A DNA stretch of 24,540 nt from Larix sibirica (GCA_004151065.3 NWUY0300003309.1:11803-36342), one strand, 5' to 3'; shown: positions 1-10,745, numbered from the stretch's first letter. Notes: generated by a model not told the origin, from the sequence alone. Translations and numbers: made by a program.

Positions 1-213
1 CACCATCTACCAGGTTTGTGGTCATCCTAAACCACCATCTACCAGGTTTGTGGTCATCCAAAGACCACCATTTAGTATAAGACATAAGCTTCTAGAAACC
101 ATTGGTTTGTGGTCATCCTAAACCACCATCTACCAGGTTTTTGGTCATCCAAAAAACCACCATTTATTAGAAGAAGTTAGCTTATGCTAGCCATTGGTTT
201 GTGGCCCTCCCAG
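1..213. repeat. Compound tandem repeat (short and long units)
   Basis: Two kinds of unit alternate. Short units of about 31-34 bp share CCACCATCTACCAGGTTTG and start near 1, 32 and 122. Long units of about 58 bp start near 64 and 156 with CCACCATTTA and end in CCATTGGTTTGTGG. Short plus long gives a higher-order period of about 92 bp. A further divergent long unit may follow to about 255. The array lies just upstream of a polypurine tract and LTR, so it probably belongs to the 3' untranslated part of an LTR retrotransposon that began outside the window. Confidence 0.8.
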
Positions 214-327
214 ACCACCAATTCTAAGAGCACTTCAGTGATATGTTCAACCATTGGCAACTTTCCACTTCTATATTTCAACTTTCTTTCATAAAGATTC
301 TTGGACTCACAAACACCTCTTGATATT

Positions 328-338
328 AGGGGGAGGGG
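328..338 (+). other. Polypurine tract of an LTR retrotransposon
   Basis: An 11-base all-purine run, AGGGGGAGGGG, abuts a TGTTGG sequence that begins an LTR-like segment. In LTR retrotransposons the plus-strand primer tract sits directly 5' of the 3' LTR, so the position fits. It sets the element's orientation as plus strand. Confidence 0.65.
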
Positions 339-560
339 TGTTGGAAACCTAATCCTTGTGGCTATGGTAAAATGTATTGTAATATTATTACTATTCACAT
401 GAAGAGTCATATGTGAATAGGAAGAGTCATCAAGAATCTAAGAGACCTCTTGGAATATGAAACCAAGTGTCACAACATATTGTATTTATATGTGTATTAT
501 CTTAACAAAAGTGTGCATTCACACTTATATTTGCTTATCTATTTTAGGAGTGCTCCAACA
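339..560 (+). mobile_element. 3' LTR of a short-LTR (copia-like) retrotransposon
   Basis: The segment starts TGTTGG and ends CCAACA, a perfect 6-bp inverted terminal pair with the TG...CA ends required of LTRs. A polypurine tract lies immediately upstream. Length is 222 bp, short for a plant LTR. Inside, CTATTCACAT at 391-400 and ATGTGAATAG at 411-420 form a perfect 10-bp inverted repeat, and GAAGAGTCAT is repeated at 401-410 and 421-430. The 5' LTR and coding region would lie left of the window, so the target-site duplication cannot be tested. Assignment to Ty1/copia rests only on the TGTTGG start and small size. Confidence 0.6.
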
Positions 561-1266
561 CACTCAAACATAGGTTTATCGTAGTACCAAGATATCCTTT
601 CTCTTCACATAATGATCTAAACCCTATTAATAACCTCACCCTTACACCAGATGAAGAGTTTGATAAATTGGTGTAATAAAAGCAATACCAACATTATCTA
701 AAACATAAGAATTTACAATGCCACACATAAACAATACACATAGATTTACCCTAGAAACCCTTAACTGGGAAAACCAACCTAAATGAGAGTTCATCCTCTA
801 TCTATCTCATTGTATTATCATCACCATATTCAATACAATTTATAGTATCCAAAAACCTATTATGTTAACATGTATTACAATACAACCCTAATTTTGTATC
901 AGAAATTAACTTACAATGGGATGAAACCATTGGCCAAAATAACACATAAAAAACCTTAAATTTTTCATTGAGGACTTCACCTCTAAACCCCTAAATGGGG
1001 TCCTACTACCCCACTAGACAAAGGAGGGGAGGGGGGGCACTCCCCATATAACCCCCTAGCTTTGGGGGTAGTACTTAAACCCCCTCCAAGACGTGACTAA
1101 GCCTACTTGCAAAGAATACAACACATATCCAACATGGTGAAGTAATAGTACTTGAATAATATACATAATCAAACCTTAGGTGGATTCTTCATAAAATGAA
1201 GGATAGTTAATAAGTTATAGCAATAACAACCAAGTTAATTTGGTAATATATATATTAAATTGACCA
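561..1266. other. AT-rich intergenic stretch, no gene seen
   Basis: No coding signal or recognisable element was found in about 700 bp. The only structure is a G/C-run hairpin cluster at 996-1087, listed separately. A TGTATCAGAAA string near 895 faintly recalls a tRNA-Met primer-binding site but has no LTR end before it. Confidence 0.5.
996..1087. repeat. Cluster of G/C-run inverted repeats
   Basis: Three stems occur within 92 bp: TGGGGT (996-1001) with ACCCCA (1008-1013); GGAGGGG (1023-1029) with CCCCTCC (1081-1087); and, nested inside the second, ACCCCC (1051-1056) with GGGGGT (1064-1069). G runs at 1026-1029, 1031-1037 and 1064-1068 could also support a quadruplex-like fold. The surroundings are AT-rich, so the cluster stands out. 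Function is unknown; one stem could be a remnant polypurine tract. Confidence 0.6.
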
Positions 1267-1998
1267 TGTTGGCACTAGGTTGAGACCAGGGTTCTCATGC
1301 AAGGTCCAACAAAGGTTCATTGTAGTCACTAGATGCGTTGGCATTTTCAATCCTTCCTAAGGGAAGAAGGTCTCACCCAAAGTGAATCCAAGACCATGGA
1401 AATAGGGAGAGGAAATCTAAGAGGATGGTTGCAACTCTTTAACCATATCAATAACTTGACATCTAAATACTATTATGATCCAAGAGTGACCAACATACAA
1501 TGGATGCAAAACAAAAATAATTGTTACCAGAACATAACTAAATGCAAATAAATTAAGCATCAAATTTAAACGGGGGGGGATACTTATCCCTCATTTTAAC
1601 CTTTGGAGTGTAGCCAATAGAGATCTCCATTACAATACTAGATCCATTGCAGACATCTCGCAAATTCTATTACACTCAAGATACAACAACATAATGAATC
1701 TAAATACTAACATGAGTGTATATGCATGTGTGTATATGTCTATGTATAACCCTTTTCTTTAACCTCCATGGATTTTTATACAAAACAAGTTGTTAATATT
1801 AATCTTGCAAAGATGTTTACAAAGAGGTAAGGATGACAAGTTGATCCATTGTCCTTGCTCAATGCATTAATTCTATTCTACCCTCTCAAATGTTGGCATC
1901 CAACTTGTATTGCATCTTCTTCATGTTGTTTCTGCATCTCTTTCAGTAGTCGTCTACACACCTTTAATAAGATGTGCTCAAAGATGAAGGGGCCAACA
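1267..1998 (-). mobile_element. LTR-like repeat, copy A
   Basis: The segment has TGTTGG at 1267-1272 and CCAACA at 1993-1998, and is about 732 bp. It matches 15393-16160 along its whole length in the same orientation, at roughly three quarters identity by eye. Homology stops at the same points in both copies. The best conserved block (about 1750-1798) contains, on the minus strand, GTATAAAAA at 1773-1781, a TATA-box candidate; this suggests transcription on the minus strand. No target-site duplication was found (GACCA before, AGCCC after), and no clear primer-binding site. It may be the 3' LTR of the minus-strand gypsy element at 11640-14345 or a separate relic. Confidence 0.6.
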
Positions 1999-2089
1999 AG
2001 CCCCAACCATAATCATTGGCTCACCCTCAAGCCAAATTTTCTTCTCTATGGATTCTTCAAATGAAGGGGCCAACTCAAAGACAATCTAG

Positions 2090-4145
2090 ATAGCCTGGTT
2101 GTGGAAGGAATGAAGCTGCTTGACCTTTTTCTTCCACTTTCTCAATGAAATGAAGGCAATAGTAATGAATTCCTTGGCCTTCTCACTATCAGGTTCAATG
2201 GGACGGGTGGTTTCCAAGTTCTACCTCTCTACATCTATGAATAAATCAACTTATTGAAGTACTATTTAGGTCGATTGAGATAATGGGTGAAATTCTCGGT
2301 GGGCCTCCTTGTCAACAACTAAAGATTCATGCAAAGTCTCCAATTGATCATTTGCAGCTTGAATATCTTCATATTTTTCTTATTGTGTGAGGGGATCTAC
2401 AATGGACTAAAAATGATTGTTCAACTTCTTAATCCTCTCTCACAACTCCCCCACAAGGTTTTTCCTTTGCTCCATCAATCCCAACTAGTCTTGTATAGTG
2501 GTAAATATGTTTCTACTCTATGTTGTTGATGTATGTAGGATGGCTCTAATAGATTGTAGTTTTTTAACCAGAGGAACCATTGATCCATTAGTTTCCTTTG
2601 TTGTTCAATCACCTCAGATTGCACATCCTACAACTAAGTCTCTAACACCATAGTTTTGAGGCTGATCCATCACCATGAAGAACATGTTAGACTCACATTG
2701 TCTTTCACCTATGTAGTTGAACTAGTCTTGAGCAACTGATGATCCTGAGTTTGTAGTTTAGATCACATGCCTTCCAACTACATGCAAATGACCTCGACTA
2801 TCTACTCTGCAAGGTAGTGGGATTACCATTCTTGGTCCCATTCCACAATGATGTCCTAAAGTTGTAGTTATAGGTGTGAATTAGCCTCTTGCGGTGTTGA
2901 CTACTCATGCTCAACATGAGATATGCATTGTTACATCTAACTAATGGTCAAATTCATCATTATGAGGGAATTTATTGTAGACCATTGTTGTAACTCTGCA
3001 TCTTAAGTTCCCTATCCTAAAGAGGGCATCCAATTAAGTGGTATGCCACTAGCAATTGATGGCTCTAACTATATAGATGTTTGAGCTTTGGATTCATCTT
3101 ATGCTATATCTACTTGGTGTAGTCGAATTATGCGATCCTAAGTGACCTTAGAAAGAAATGGGACCACATAAGTTTGATTTTGGTATATCTGCAACATACT
3201 TAGACAATGTGTGGGTTTTGAACAAGTTATATGCACCATGAGGGAGATTTTGTATAATGGTGACAAAGGGGGAGGGTTGATTAGAATGTCATAAAAAATA
3301 CCCTCCTTGCATGCTTCTTCCATAAATTCATCCTATTGGCCACCCACATCGACTTGACACTATACCAATGAAGGGGGACGATGCAGTGTCTCATCACCAT
3401 TCTCATTGGATCCTATAACTATGGCTTATTGTGATACACTCTATTCCTCAAAATATGGTGCAACTCCAGTTATTTCAGCAACATGAGCACCTTTAAACAC
3501 AATGATATGTTGTTGAACAGTATCACTGAAATATGATGACCCTCTCATAGCTACTACATTGTGGATAGACACTCCAAGGACCTACACGAGAGATCCCATA
3601 TGATCATCCTCCATATTATTTATCGACACCCCATTCTTAGGCTCATCCAAATCCCAATATGCCTTCAAACACTCTTCAACATAGCTAAGGCCATGGGATG
3701 TGCCAAAATATATGAGCTCCTTAAGGAATGAGTATGTTGAAATAGGTGCTAAAGAGGTTGCATCCCCAATGAGAGCAATTTGAGCTTCAAACGTTGGTTG
3801 CATCGACTTATCAATCATTTTTGCAAGGTATAGGCTTAGGGGTTGAACTACCCTCAGTTTTTTGGAGGTGCTACCCTATAATAACCCAAGCACTCCTTCA
3901 AATCCTTCCATGAGAATTGAGGAGTATAAGATATAGGTTTTTTCGAGACTACCAATAGTTTTGTGGCATTGGTTCTTAGCCAACCTCAACTTCACCGTTG
4001 GATCTAGACCTAGAGGCAGAGTTCATACCAATCATATAGACTCATATTTCCTTCTTGCGACCATGCTTCCCTATACCTTGGAAGGAATGGGAGACATTTT
4101 CACCTTGTTATAGCATATTTACCTTTCTTGAGCATTAATTTCTCG
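2090..4145 (-). pseudogene. Degenerate minus-strand coding region, unknown family, coiled-coil-like C-terminus
   Basis: Reading the minus strand from about 4145 down to 2090 gives long stretches of plausible protein broken by stops and frameshifts. The clearest open pieces are 3818-3582 (78 codons, with FLKELIYFGTSHGLSYVEEC followed by an acidic stretch) and 3323-3138 (61 codons). Between about 2560 and 2290 the reading is rich in Leu, Lys, Glu and Gln in a heptad-like pattern, for example DIQAANDQLETLHESL, which suggests a coiled coil. A Lys-rich piece (SLRKWKKKVKQLHSF) follows near 2130. I do not recognise the family. It ends about 100 bp from LTR-like copy A on the same strand, so it could be an extra ORF between pol and the 3' LTR, the gag of another element, or a captured gene. 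Confidence 0.45.
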
Positions 4146-4149
4146 GCTA

Positions 4150-5535
4150 GGTACTGTAGAGGCTGGTCGCATGATCCTATTGGTCCAATTTTTACTTAAA
4201 TTGATAAAGTGAGCCACCAGAGTGCTCCATCCCAAGATTCAAGGGAGTAAACTACTATTTATAGCATTTGTGAATTAGTTTAGATCTATTTTTGGCATGT
4301 GAGGGGGGATTCCTCAAATTAATACCTTTTCCCTTATTCTAGGGTCCTACCTTGCATGTTTGACATCCTGGAATAATTCTAGGAACTTAACTCCACTAAT
4401 CGAGGATAGATGGCACCCTCCTTTACTATTTTTATCTGATAGCTCCCTTCTTTACTCTCATGCTTCTATTATGCATGGGTTAGATCACTAGTTGTGAGCA
4501 ATGGAGTCTCCACTTGGATTCCAGGGTTAGTGATGAGACTATTAACCCATCGATGAGACTATTAACTCATCTTTGAGAGATTGAATAACTAACTAAGGGC
4601 ATCTAAGCTCTAATTTAATCCTAACTAGGTCCTCATGCATCCCTAGAGCATTTGAATTACCTCCTTGAGTAATTCGAATTGCTATATGTAAGATAATTAT
4701 TCATTGTTTCATTATTGAATAAGATTTATGTGTATTTGCCCCACAATTTTTGCTCTCTATACTCTCTTTATTTTTCCTTAGTAAAATTGCTTAAATTTTT
4801 TGTTATTCATTAGGTTATAAATCTAGTTTGTGATCTCTTGCAGTGATCACAAGATTTTACATGCCTTCCATCGATAGTCCGATCAAGACATGGATGTCAT
4901 ATGCATGAATGGGGTACTCCTAGTCAAGCCACGAGGATTGCTCATGAACACTATAGGTTAAGAATTTGGTGTATTGACTTCTTTAGTGGTGTTGCGGATG
5001 GGGAGGTCCCTCAACATTACCAATGTATATTTTTGGAGAGGCTCAAATGCAAGCTTCCAAACTATGGTGATGTCCCCAATCTCAAGTGGAATGAAATCAA
5101 AATACACTTCAGGATTCATGGTACGGAACAAGTCAATATTAGTGAATTAGTTATCTACTAACCTTTGCAAATCTTGCAAAAACTCAACCTTGGGGTCACA
5201 AACTGTACTGGAACTGTACTGGAACTGCTTCTTTTCATCACCCTGTAGTTTTTGGAGCCACATCCTTGCTTGTTGATACCTTACCCATTTTAGCACTTCT
5301 TTGTTGACAAACAAACTGGATATGAGGTTTAACACTTGGCACTTGGGAAGTTATGGCAGCTAATGCACTGATCTTTGAAGGCTCTAGGGTGTATTATAGT
5401 TAACACATACAAAGAAAAGTGAGAAATGAACTGAAGGGGGGGGGGGGATTTTTGTGACTCAGGCCATGTTAATGACGNCTTAGAATAATAGAGAAGACTA
5501 ACCATCAATAAGATTAAATAAGTGTAATTAAGAAT
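4150..5535. other. Unassigned stretch with short open frames
   Basis: No family could be assigned. An 86-codon frame runs on the plus strand at 4901-5161 and a 62-codon frame on the minus strand at 5335-5147. The minus reading can be followed with interruptions to about 4860, so this could be a decayed gene or TE ORF. A 12-bp unit (ACTGTACTGGA type) is tandemly doubled at about 5203-5227. A run of 12 G lies at 5436-5447 and an ambiguous base at 5477. Confidence 0.35.
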
Positions 5536-5540
5536 ATTAC

Positions 5541-5569
5541 AAAACAAAACAAACAAACAAACAAACAAA
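5541..5569. repeat. (AAAC)n simple repeat
   Basis: AAAACAAAACAAACAAAC continues for about 29 bp. It sits just before the first recognisable LINE ORF1 sequence, so it may mark the 5' junction of that insertion, but no matching target-site duplication was found. Confidence 0.8.
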
Positions 5570-5599
5570 AATTATGAGCTTTGTTGCTTAATATTGCTC

Positions 5600-6935
5600 C
5601 ATTCTTCGAGCCATTTGATCATTGCGGGAAGGATTTGAACCCTGGAGGGGGGTTCCATCCCCTTCCAAATGATGAGGCCACTACTTTAAATAACCTCATT
5701 TTTTCTTTGGGAAAATTTGTTTCTACTCACAATACAGCTTCCAGATTCGTCAAAAAGATTGATAGTATCCCAAAGGTTCCTATTTCAACCTTTTCTTCCC
5801 ATCAAATAGCCCTTGCACTAGTCGATTGTGGCCTAGTCGAATAGTTTCATTATTTGGCCATCTCTTTGCTTGATGGGAATCTGGATTCAAAACAAATGGC
5901 AAGTTCACATAATGAATGTGCTCACCCATTTCTTCTATGGGTGAGGGTTTTATGCTTTTTTATTTGAATCAAAGGAAGATCGATATGTGATTTCCAAGAA
6001 TGGATCATGCTTCTTCAATTCTCAAGGAATGTTACTCAATCGATGGATTCCAAAATTTCATCCAGATATGGATATATCTAAGGTAGTCTTGGTTTGGATT
6101 AGACTTCCTCGTCTCCTTCTCCACTATTGGAATGATGAATCTCAAGAAGCATAGTGAACATGCTAGGAACCTACATATGAAAATGTTATCCAAAGTAAAG
6201 GATGTAGAAGTGTATCTAGAAAAATGGTTCCCTAAAGAAATCCTTCTCACATTGGATGCTTAGCACCATTAGTAGAAGCTAGATTATAAACAATTCCCAC
6301 TCAAGTGAAAATCCTGTCAGGCATATGGCCATTTTGCAAACAATTGCAAAACAAATCATCCACAAATGAAACTAGAGGCTAGAAAGGGAGACTAATGGTA
6401 GATCGTCAAAATAAATATGGGAACCAAGACCACTGGAAAGGCCACAAATTCACCTCAATCTCAACAAGCCACGACCATCTCTCTCAAATCGAACCTTTCG
6501 ATATCACGTCAACATTTATGCCACCCACTCATAAGGATATGTCTTCACTGTGATCTAGTCCAAACCCCACCCAATTGATCCTTTTGGGAAACCACTTTGG
6601 TGTGCTATCTCTAGTTGAACCAATATCGCTCACAAATGTGGTTGTGTGCACCATTAAGAAGCCTACATTGGCTTTTCCTCCATGATTTCCCCCCTTTCTA
6701 AACCCTCCAATCTTTCAGGGAAAAGACTCAGACATACTTGAGGAGAACGATCGAGTGTTAGAAAAGCCCTCAATTCCTTTTGTAATTCTCACCATAACCA
6801 GAGCACGAAGACAAAGAGAAGAGGACGAAAGGGAAGAAGAGATAGAAGAAGAAAGACAACCCAAAAATGTAGGAGGAAAAACTGCTAGAGAGAAGCACAA
6901 AGAAAAAAAAAGATTCTTAGGCTCCAAACTATAAT
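5600..6935 (+). pseudogene. LINE ORF1 (DUF4283-like, zinc knuckle), broken
   Basis: ORF1 of plant L1 elements encodes an RNA-binding protein. An open frame at 5581-5844 ends in ISTFSSHQIALALVDCGLVE. From 5933 the reading GFYAFLFESKEDR, then LLNRWIPKFHPDMD and VWIRLPRLLLHYWND (about 6080-6140), follows the DUF4283 pattern, where a VWVRLP-LPLHYW core is typical. A CCHC knuckle follows at 6306-6347: Cys, His and the last Cys are in place (CQAYGHFANNC), but the first Cys position reads TGA. The C-terminal part near 6780-6930 is highly charged (REEDEREEEIEEER). In-frame stops, including one at 5942-5944, and shifts make it non-functional. Confidence 0.7.
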
Positions 6936-7037
6936 TGAAAATTTTCTAGGAGTAGGAATGAAAGGCTCATCGCTAAAATCCACTGGAAATCCAACCCCTC
7001 TGTAAGGAGCGGGACCCAAAACCCCATCAGTCAAATA

Positions 7038-10000
7038 ATGAATCTAGTCTCTTGGAATTATAGAGGATTGGATAACAACACAAATTAAGTAGCAATAAGA
7101 GATTTAATTAGATCTGAAATGCCAAACTTGCTCCTCATCCAAGAGACCAAATTAAATGCCTTGAAAATATTGCAATCAAAAAAATATTTATGGAAGAATA
7201 GTGATGGTGTGGTGTTGATATCTTGATGGGAATCTGGGGGTATATGCTCGCTACGGGACTCCATAGTGTTCAGTCTAGTTCTCAACATTAGATATACATT
7301 TGTTTCCTACACATCCAATCAAGTATCCAATATCCATCTTGATATTATAAATATCTACATGCCTTTAGATTGTGGAGACAAGCAAAGTTGTTGGAACTCG
7401 TTGCAAGTATTAATATATTGAAGAAATGAAAAATTACATTCTAGCATGGAATTTTAATACAATCCTTTCTAGAAAGGAAAAAAGAGGTGGGTCGACTACT
7501 CAATACCCATTATGGGATAGCATGGAGGATCTCATCTCTAGTTGGGACCGTAGAGAGATTAAACTGGCAAAAGAAAAATTCACCTAGTTAATCAACGGCT
7601 TGGGAAAAGTCACATCGTCACCTAAATAGATCATTTTTTAATCCACAATGACCTCTTTCTACTCAACCATCACATTACCTCTCACATATTTCCTTTTATT
7701 GTATCCAATCATAAACCCATTGGAATTTATTTCATATCCCCTCAGAACTACGATCCCATTCCTTTTAGATTTCCAAGCTTGTGGCTTCAGGACCCCCAAA
7801 CTATTGAAATTATATTCGCAACCTTCAATTAATTTATCCATGGATCTCCCATTTATATCTAGGAACATAAGCTTCAATTGATCAAATTGATGCTGAAAGA
7901 ATGGGCTAAAACATATTTCAAACAAATGGACAAGGAGAAAAAATATTTGCAAAATTAGTTGGGGAATATCCAAGATAAAATGAAGAGGGTGGATATAACA
8001 CACCCATTTCAAACAAAGGAAAGGTCCATTTGTTACCAAATCAGTACAGAAACAAGAGCAAAAGAAGAAATTTAGTGACTAAAATCGAAAATCATGTGGC
8101 TTAGAGCATGGGATCAAAATACCTCCTTCCACCATCAAGCTAAATCTAGAGAACAACAAATCAACATCAAGGAGATCAAACCAGAGGATGGGACCCTTTT
8201 AAAGTACTTCCATTCCATCAAAGATGCAACCATAAATCACTTTAAGGTACTTACACTAAGAAAGGAGAAGCAGAAATGGATTCAACAAGAGAGATGACGG
8301 ATCATGTTCCCAAGCTTATCAACAAGGAATAGAAATCAAATATTGGCAAGGGGGTCAAGGAAAAGGAAATTATAAACACAATCTAGACTCTCGTCCTTGA
8401 TAAATCCCCTAGGTCAAATAGGTTTCCCATTCATTTCTATAGAGCATGTTGGCCCACAATTACACACATTTTGAAATACGTGAAAAAACACAAATTTGGG
8501 GAGGGGGAGCACCAATTCTTCATTCTTATCTCTCCTTTCAAAAGAGGTAAACCCCACCTCCTTCTCAATGTTTTTCCCTATTTCTCTATGCAATTACTCA
8601 TATAAAATTTTGACCAAAATAATAACAATTAGAGTAAAAAAATTCATTCATGGAATAATCTCTAAGAATCAAGAAGGATTTATGAAAAAGAGACAAATAT
8701 TTGACAATATTAATATATTCCAGGAGGAAATCCACTCTAGCAAGAAAATAAAGAGAAAGGAATGATAAATAAAATCAACATGGACAATGCCTTCAATAGA
8801 CTTAGACATTCTTTCCTCTTAGTCATTCTTCTTAAATTTGGATTTTCTAATAACTTTGTGAGATAGATCCAAGCTTGAATTTTAGGACCTTGGATCACCC
8901 CTCTCATCAATAGGAGGCATTCATCCTTCTTCAAAATCATAAGGGGACTTCTACAAGGAAACCACCTTTCACCCCTCCTCTACGTCATTATGGCAGATTC
9001 ACTGAGTAGGAAGTTATCAAATTAGAGAAAAAAATGGTAGTCTTCAAGGTATAACTATTTCTAGGGGAATATGTGGGATGAACCATTCTCGGTCTACCAA
9101 TGACATGCTCCTCGTGGGAGGGTCATCTGCAGTAATTGTTGAGTGATTTCAAACTATTCTCAAGCATTACCTCAATGCCTTGGGTGGAAAAATGAACAAC
9201 AATAAAATCCAAATCGATGCCTAGAACATTAATGGCAGGTTGTTGCATTCCTTTGCTAAGATTTTTAGTTTTACTTGTCTCCAAATTTGGTCCTCCTTCA
9301 AGTATTTAGGCATGCCCCTGTCCCTCAAGAACCTAACAAGCACAGTCTGGAAAAATACACTTAGCAAAATCAAAGATAAAATCTATCAATGGGAAGTGCA
9401 ATGGATAAACCCAGTTGACATAATTGATCTCATTGGGTTGGTTTTGTCAACTCTCCCCATCTATCAATGTTATACAATATTAACTCCTATTGGGATTACA
9501 AACCAAATCTCCAATGAGATACAAAGGTTCCTATGGCAAGGAGGCAAGACCAACACTAAACAATTCCACTTGGTCAGTTCAAATATGGTGAGAGATCCAA
9601 AAAATCATGGTGTATTTAGCATTAAGGATTCCCACATAATGAACATAGAAATGTGATCAAGGATTTGGTGGTGTGTAATCAAAGACAAGTAGGAATGGTG
9701 GAAGAGTTTCATAAACAACACCAACTTGGAAACTAGAAAATAAATATTGATAACATCCTTGTCACTCAAAAAAGATCATATATCTATAAATTACTTCAAT
9801 TGGTGGCCCCAACCATTCAATCCAAGGTCAATTGGATCCATGGAAATGGATATATCGTAGAATGTGGGAATCTAATATAATGGTAAGTGCCCCTATTGAT
9901 AAACACACATATCTTCTTTTGCTTAGAGAGTGGATGTGTGCCAAAAAGATAAATACTCTCAGCAATAATATCAATATGGGCCTTGGATCCCAGTAGATGG

Positions 10001-10380
10001 ATTTGTCAGTATATCAACTCCCCCCCTCCATATCTCATATGGAATCCTCCCTCTTTCTCCATCTAAAGGGGTGTGCCCCCTCTGAATTATCTAAGCTTTA
10101 TGGTAAAGGATGGGGGATGAGTGGATATACGATGAAGCAAGGCTACACCTACCAGCTCGTAAGTTATACAATTCCTAGTGATTCAAACCTATGGAAGTCC
10201 ATATGGCATTAAGATGGGATACCAAAGGTTAACACCTTTTTTTGGACCTTAGCGCACAAAAAGTAGCTCACCAATGACAACCTGTCAAGTGTGGGATTAA
10301 CGAACCATCTAGATGCGTACTATGCAAAATAATTGAGGAGACCCAAACGCATTTATTTGTATATTGTAGTTACACTCAAT
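7038..10380 (+). pseudogene. LINE ORF2 (endonuclease, RT, zf-RVT), broken
   Basis: The likely start is ATG 7038, giving MNLVSWNYRGLDNN, the usual opening of a LINE endonuclease, and LLIQETKLNA near 7130. The GDFN motif is altered to WNFN (about 7450) with KEKRGG after it. RT motifs follow: NQEGFMKKRQIFDNINIFQE (8668-8727); motif A as KINMDNAFNRL with both Asp positions read as Asn (near 8775); RGLLQGNHLSPLLY (near 8945); and STNDMLLVGG in place of the FADD box (near 9100). The thumb region is readable at 9297-9656 (YLGMPLSLKN, QRFLWQGG). A zf-RVT with CVLC...ETQTHLFVYC ends near 10370. Lost catalytic residues and many stops show a dead copy. Confidence 0.8.
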
Positions 10381-10745
10381 GAAGATAAAGGATTCTCCTT
10401 CTCTTTTCCTATTCTCCTTCCCTTTTCCTCCTTCCTTCCTCTTTTTTTCCTTTATTGATTTACTAATTTTTATTGTTGCAAGTTTAGGGTTTCATGTATG
10501 GAGGATAAGGTTTCATCAAAGAACCTTCATAACGCAGATAATGACTTCTCCCTTCCCTTTTCCTCTTTTCCTATTTTATTTATATTTTAATGTTTATTGT
10601 TATTTTTTTGTTGCAATTTTAGGGTTCCATAAGGAAGGTAATGGCTTCTCCCTTCCCTTCTCATTTTTCCTTCCTCTTTTGGTTTTCTTTTTCTTTATTG
10701 TCTTTCTAATGTTTATTGTTTTTTTGTTGCTGCAAGTTTAATGGA
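10381..10745 (+). repeat. Pyrimidine-rich tandem array
   Basis: Three related units follow one another. Each begins with a CTTCTCCCTTCCC-like block (near 10391, 10544 and 10644), continues through T-rich sequence with TTTATTG and TTGTTGCAA, and ends in a TTTAGGGTTYCAT- or TTTAATGG-like string. The last two are 100 bp apart; the first carries about 50 extra bases. The top strand is strongly C+T biased. A 120-codon open frame crosses the array, but its Phe/Leu/Pro-rich composition is simply what such a repeat encodes, so I do not call it a gene. Confidence 0.75.

Larger units (their letters stand above)
5581..10380 (+). mobile_element. Plant L1-type LINE, decayed and 3'-truncated
   Basis: The plus strand carries, in canonical order, an ORF1 with DUF4283-like region and CCHC knuckle, then ORF2 with endonuclease, reverse transcriptase and zf-RVT. 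This is the layout of plant L1 elements. Every domain contains stops or frameshifts, so the copy is dead. It ends abruptly inside the zf-RVT region at about 10380, where a pyrimidine-rich tandem array begins; no 3' UTR or A-rich tail follows, so the 3' end was deleted or displaced. The 5' limit is uncertain. It lies opposite in strand to the gypsy pol at 11640-14345 and may have inserted into that element. Confidence 0.8.

Noticed and set aside
1-213. CRISPR-like array
   Set aside because: Repeats are contiguous and imperfect with no unique spacers, and the context is a eukaryotic LTR element.
885-910. TGTATCAGAAA as a tRNA-Met primer-binding site
   Set aside because: It differs from the usual TGGTATCAGAGC and no LTR end precedes it.
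4901-5161. 86-codon frame as a host gene
   Set aside because: No start context, promoter or splice evidence, and no recognisable family; it is kept only as part of the unassigned stretch.
7659-8039. 126-codon minus-strand open frame
   Set aside because: It lies opposite LINE ORF2 and shows no family resemblance; it is a shadow frame.
9240-9656. 138-codon plus-strand open frame as an independent gene
   Set aside because: Its sequence (YLGMPLSLKN, QRFLWQGG) is the thumb/connection region of LINE ORF2, so it is part of that pseudogene.
10379-10741. 120-codon Phe/Leu/Pro-rich frame that looks like a membrane protein
   Set aside because: It is simply the translation of a CT-rich tandem array and has no independent support.
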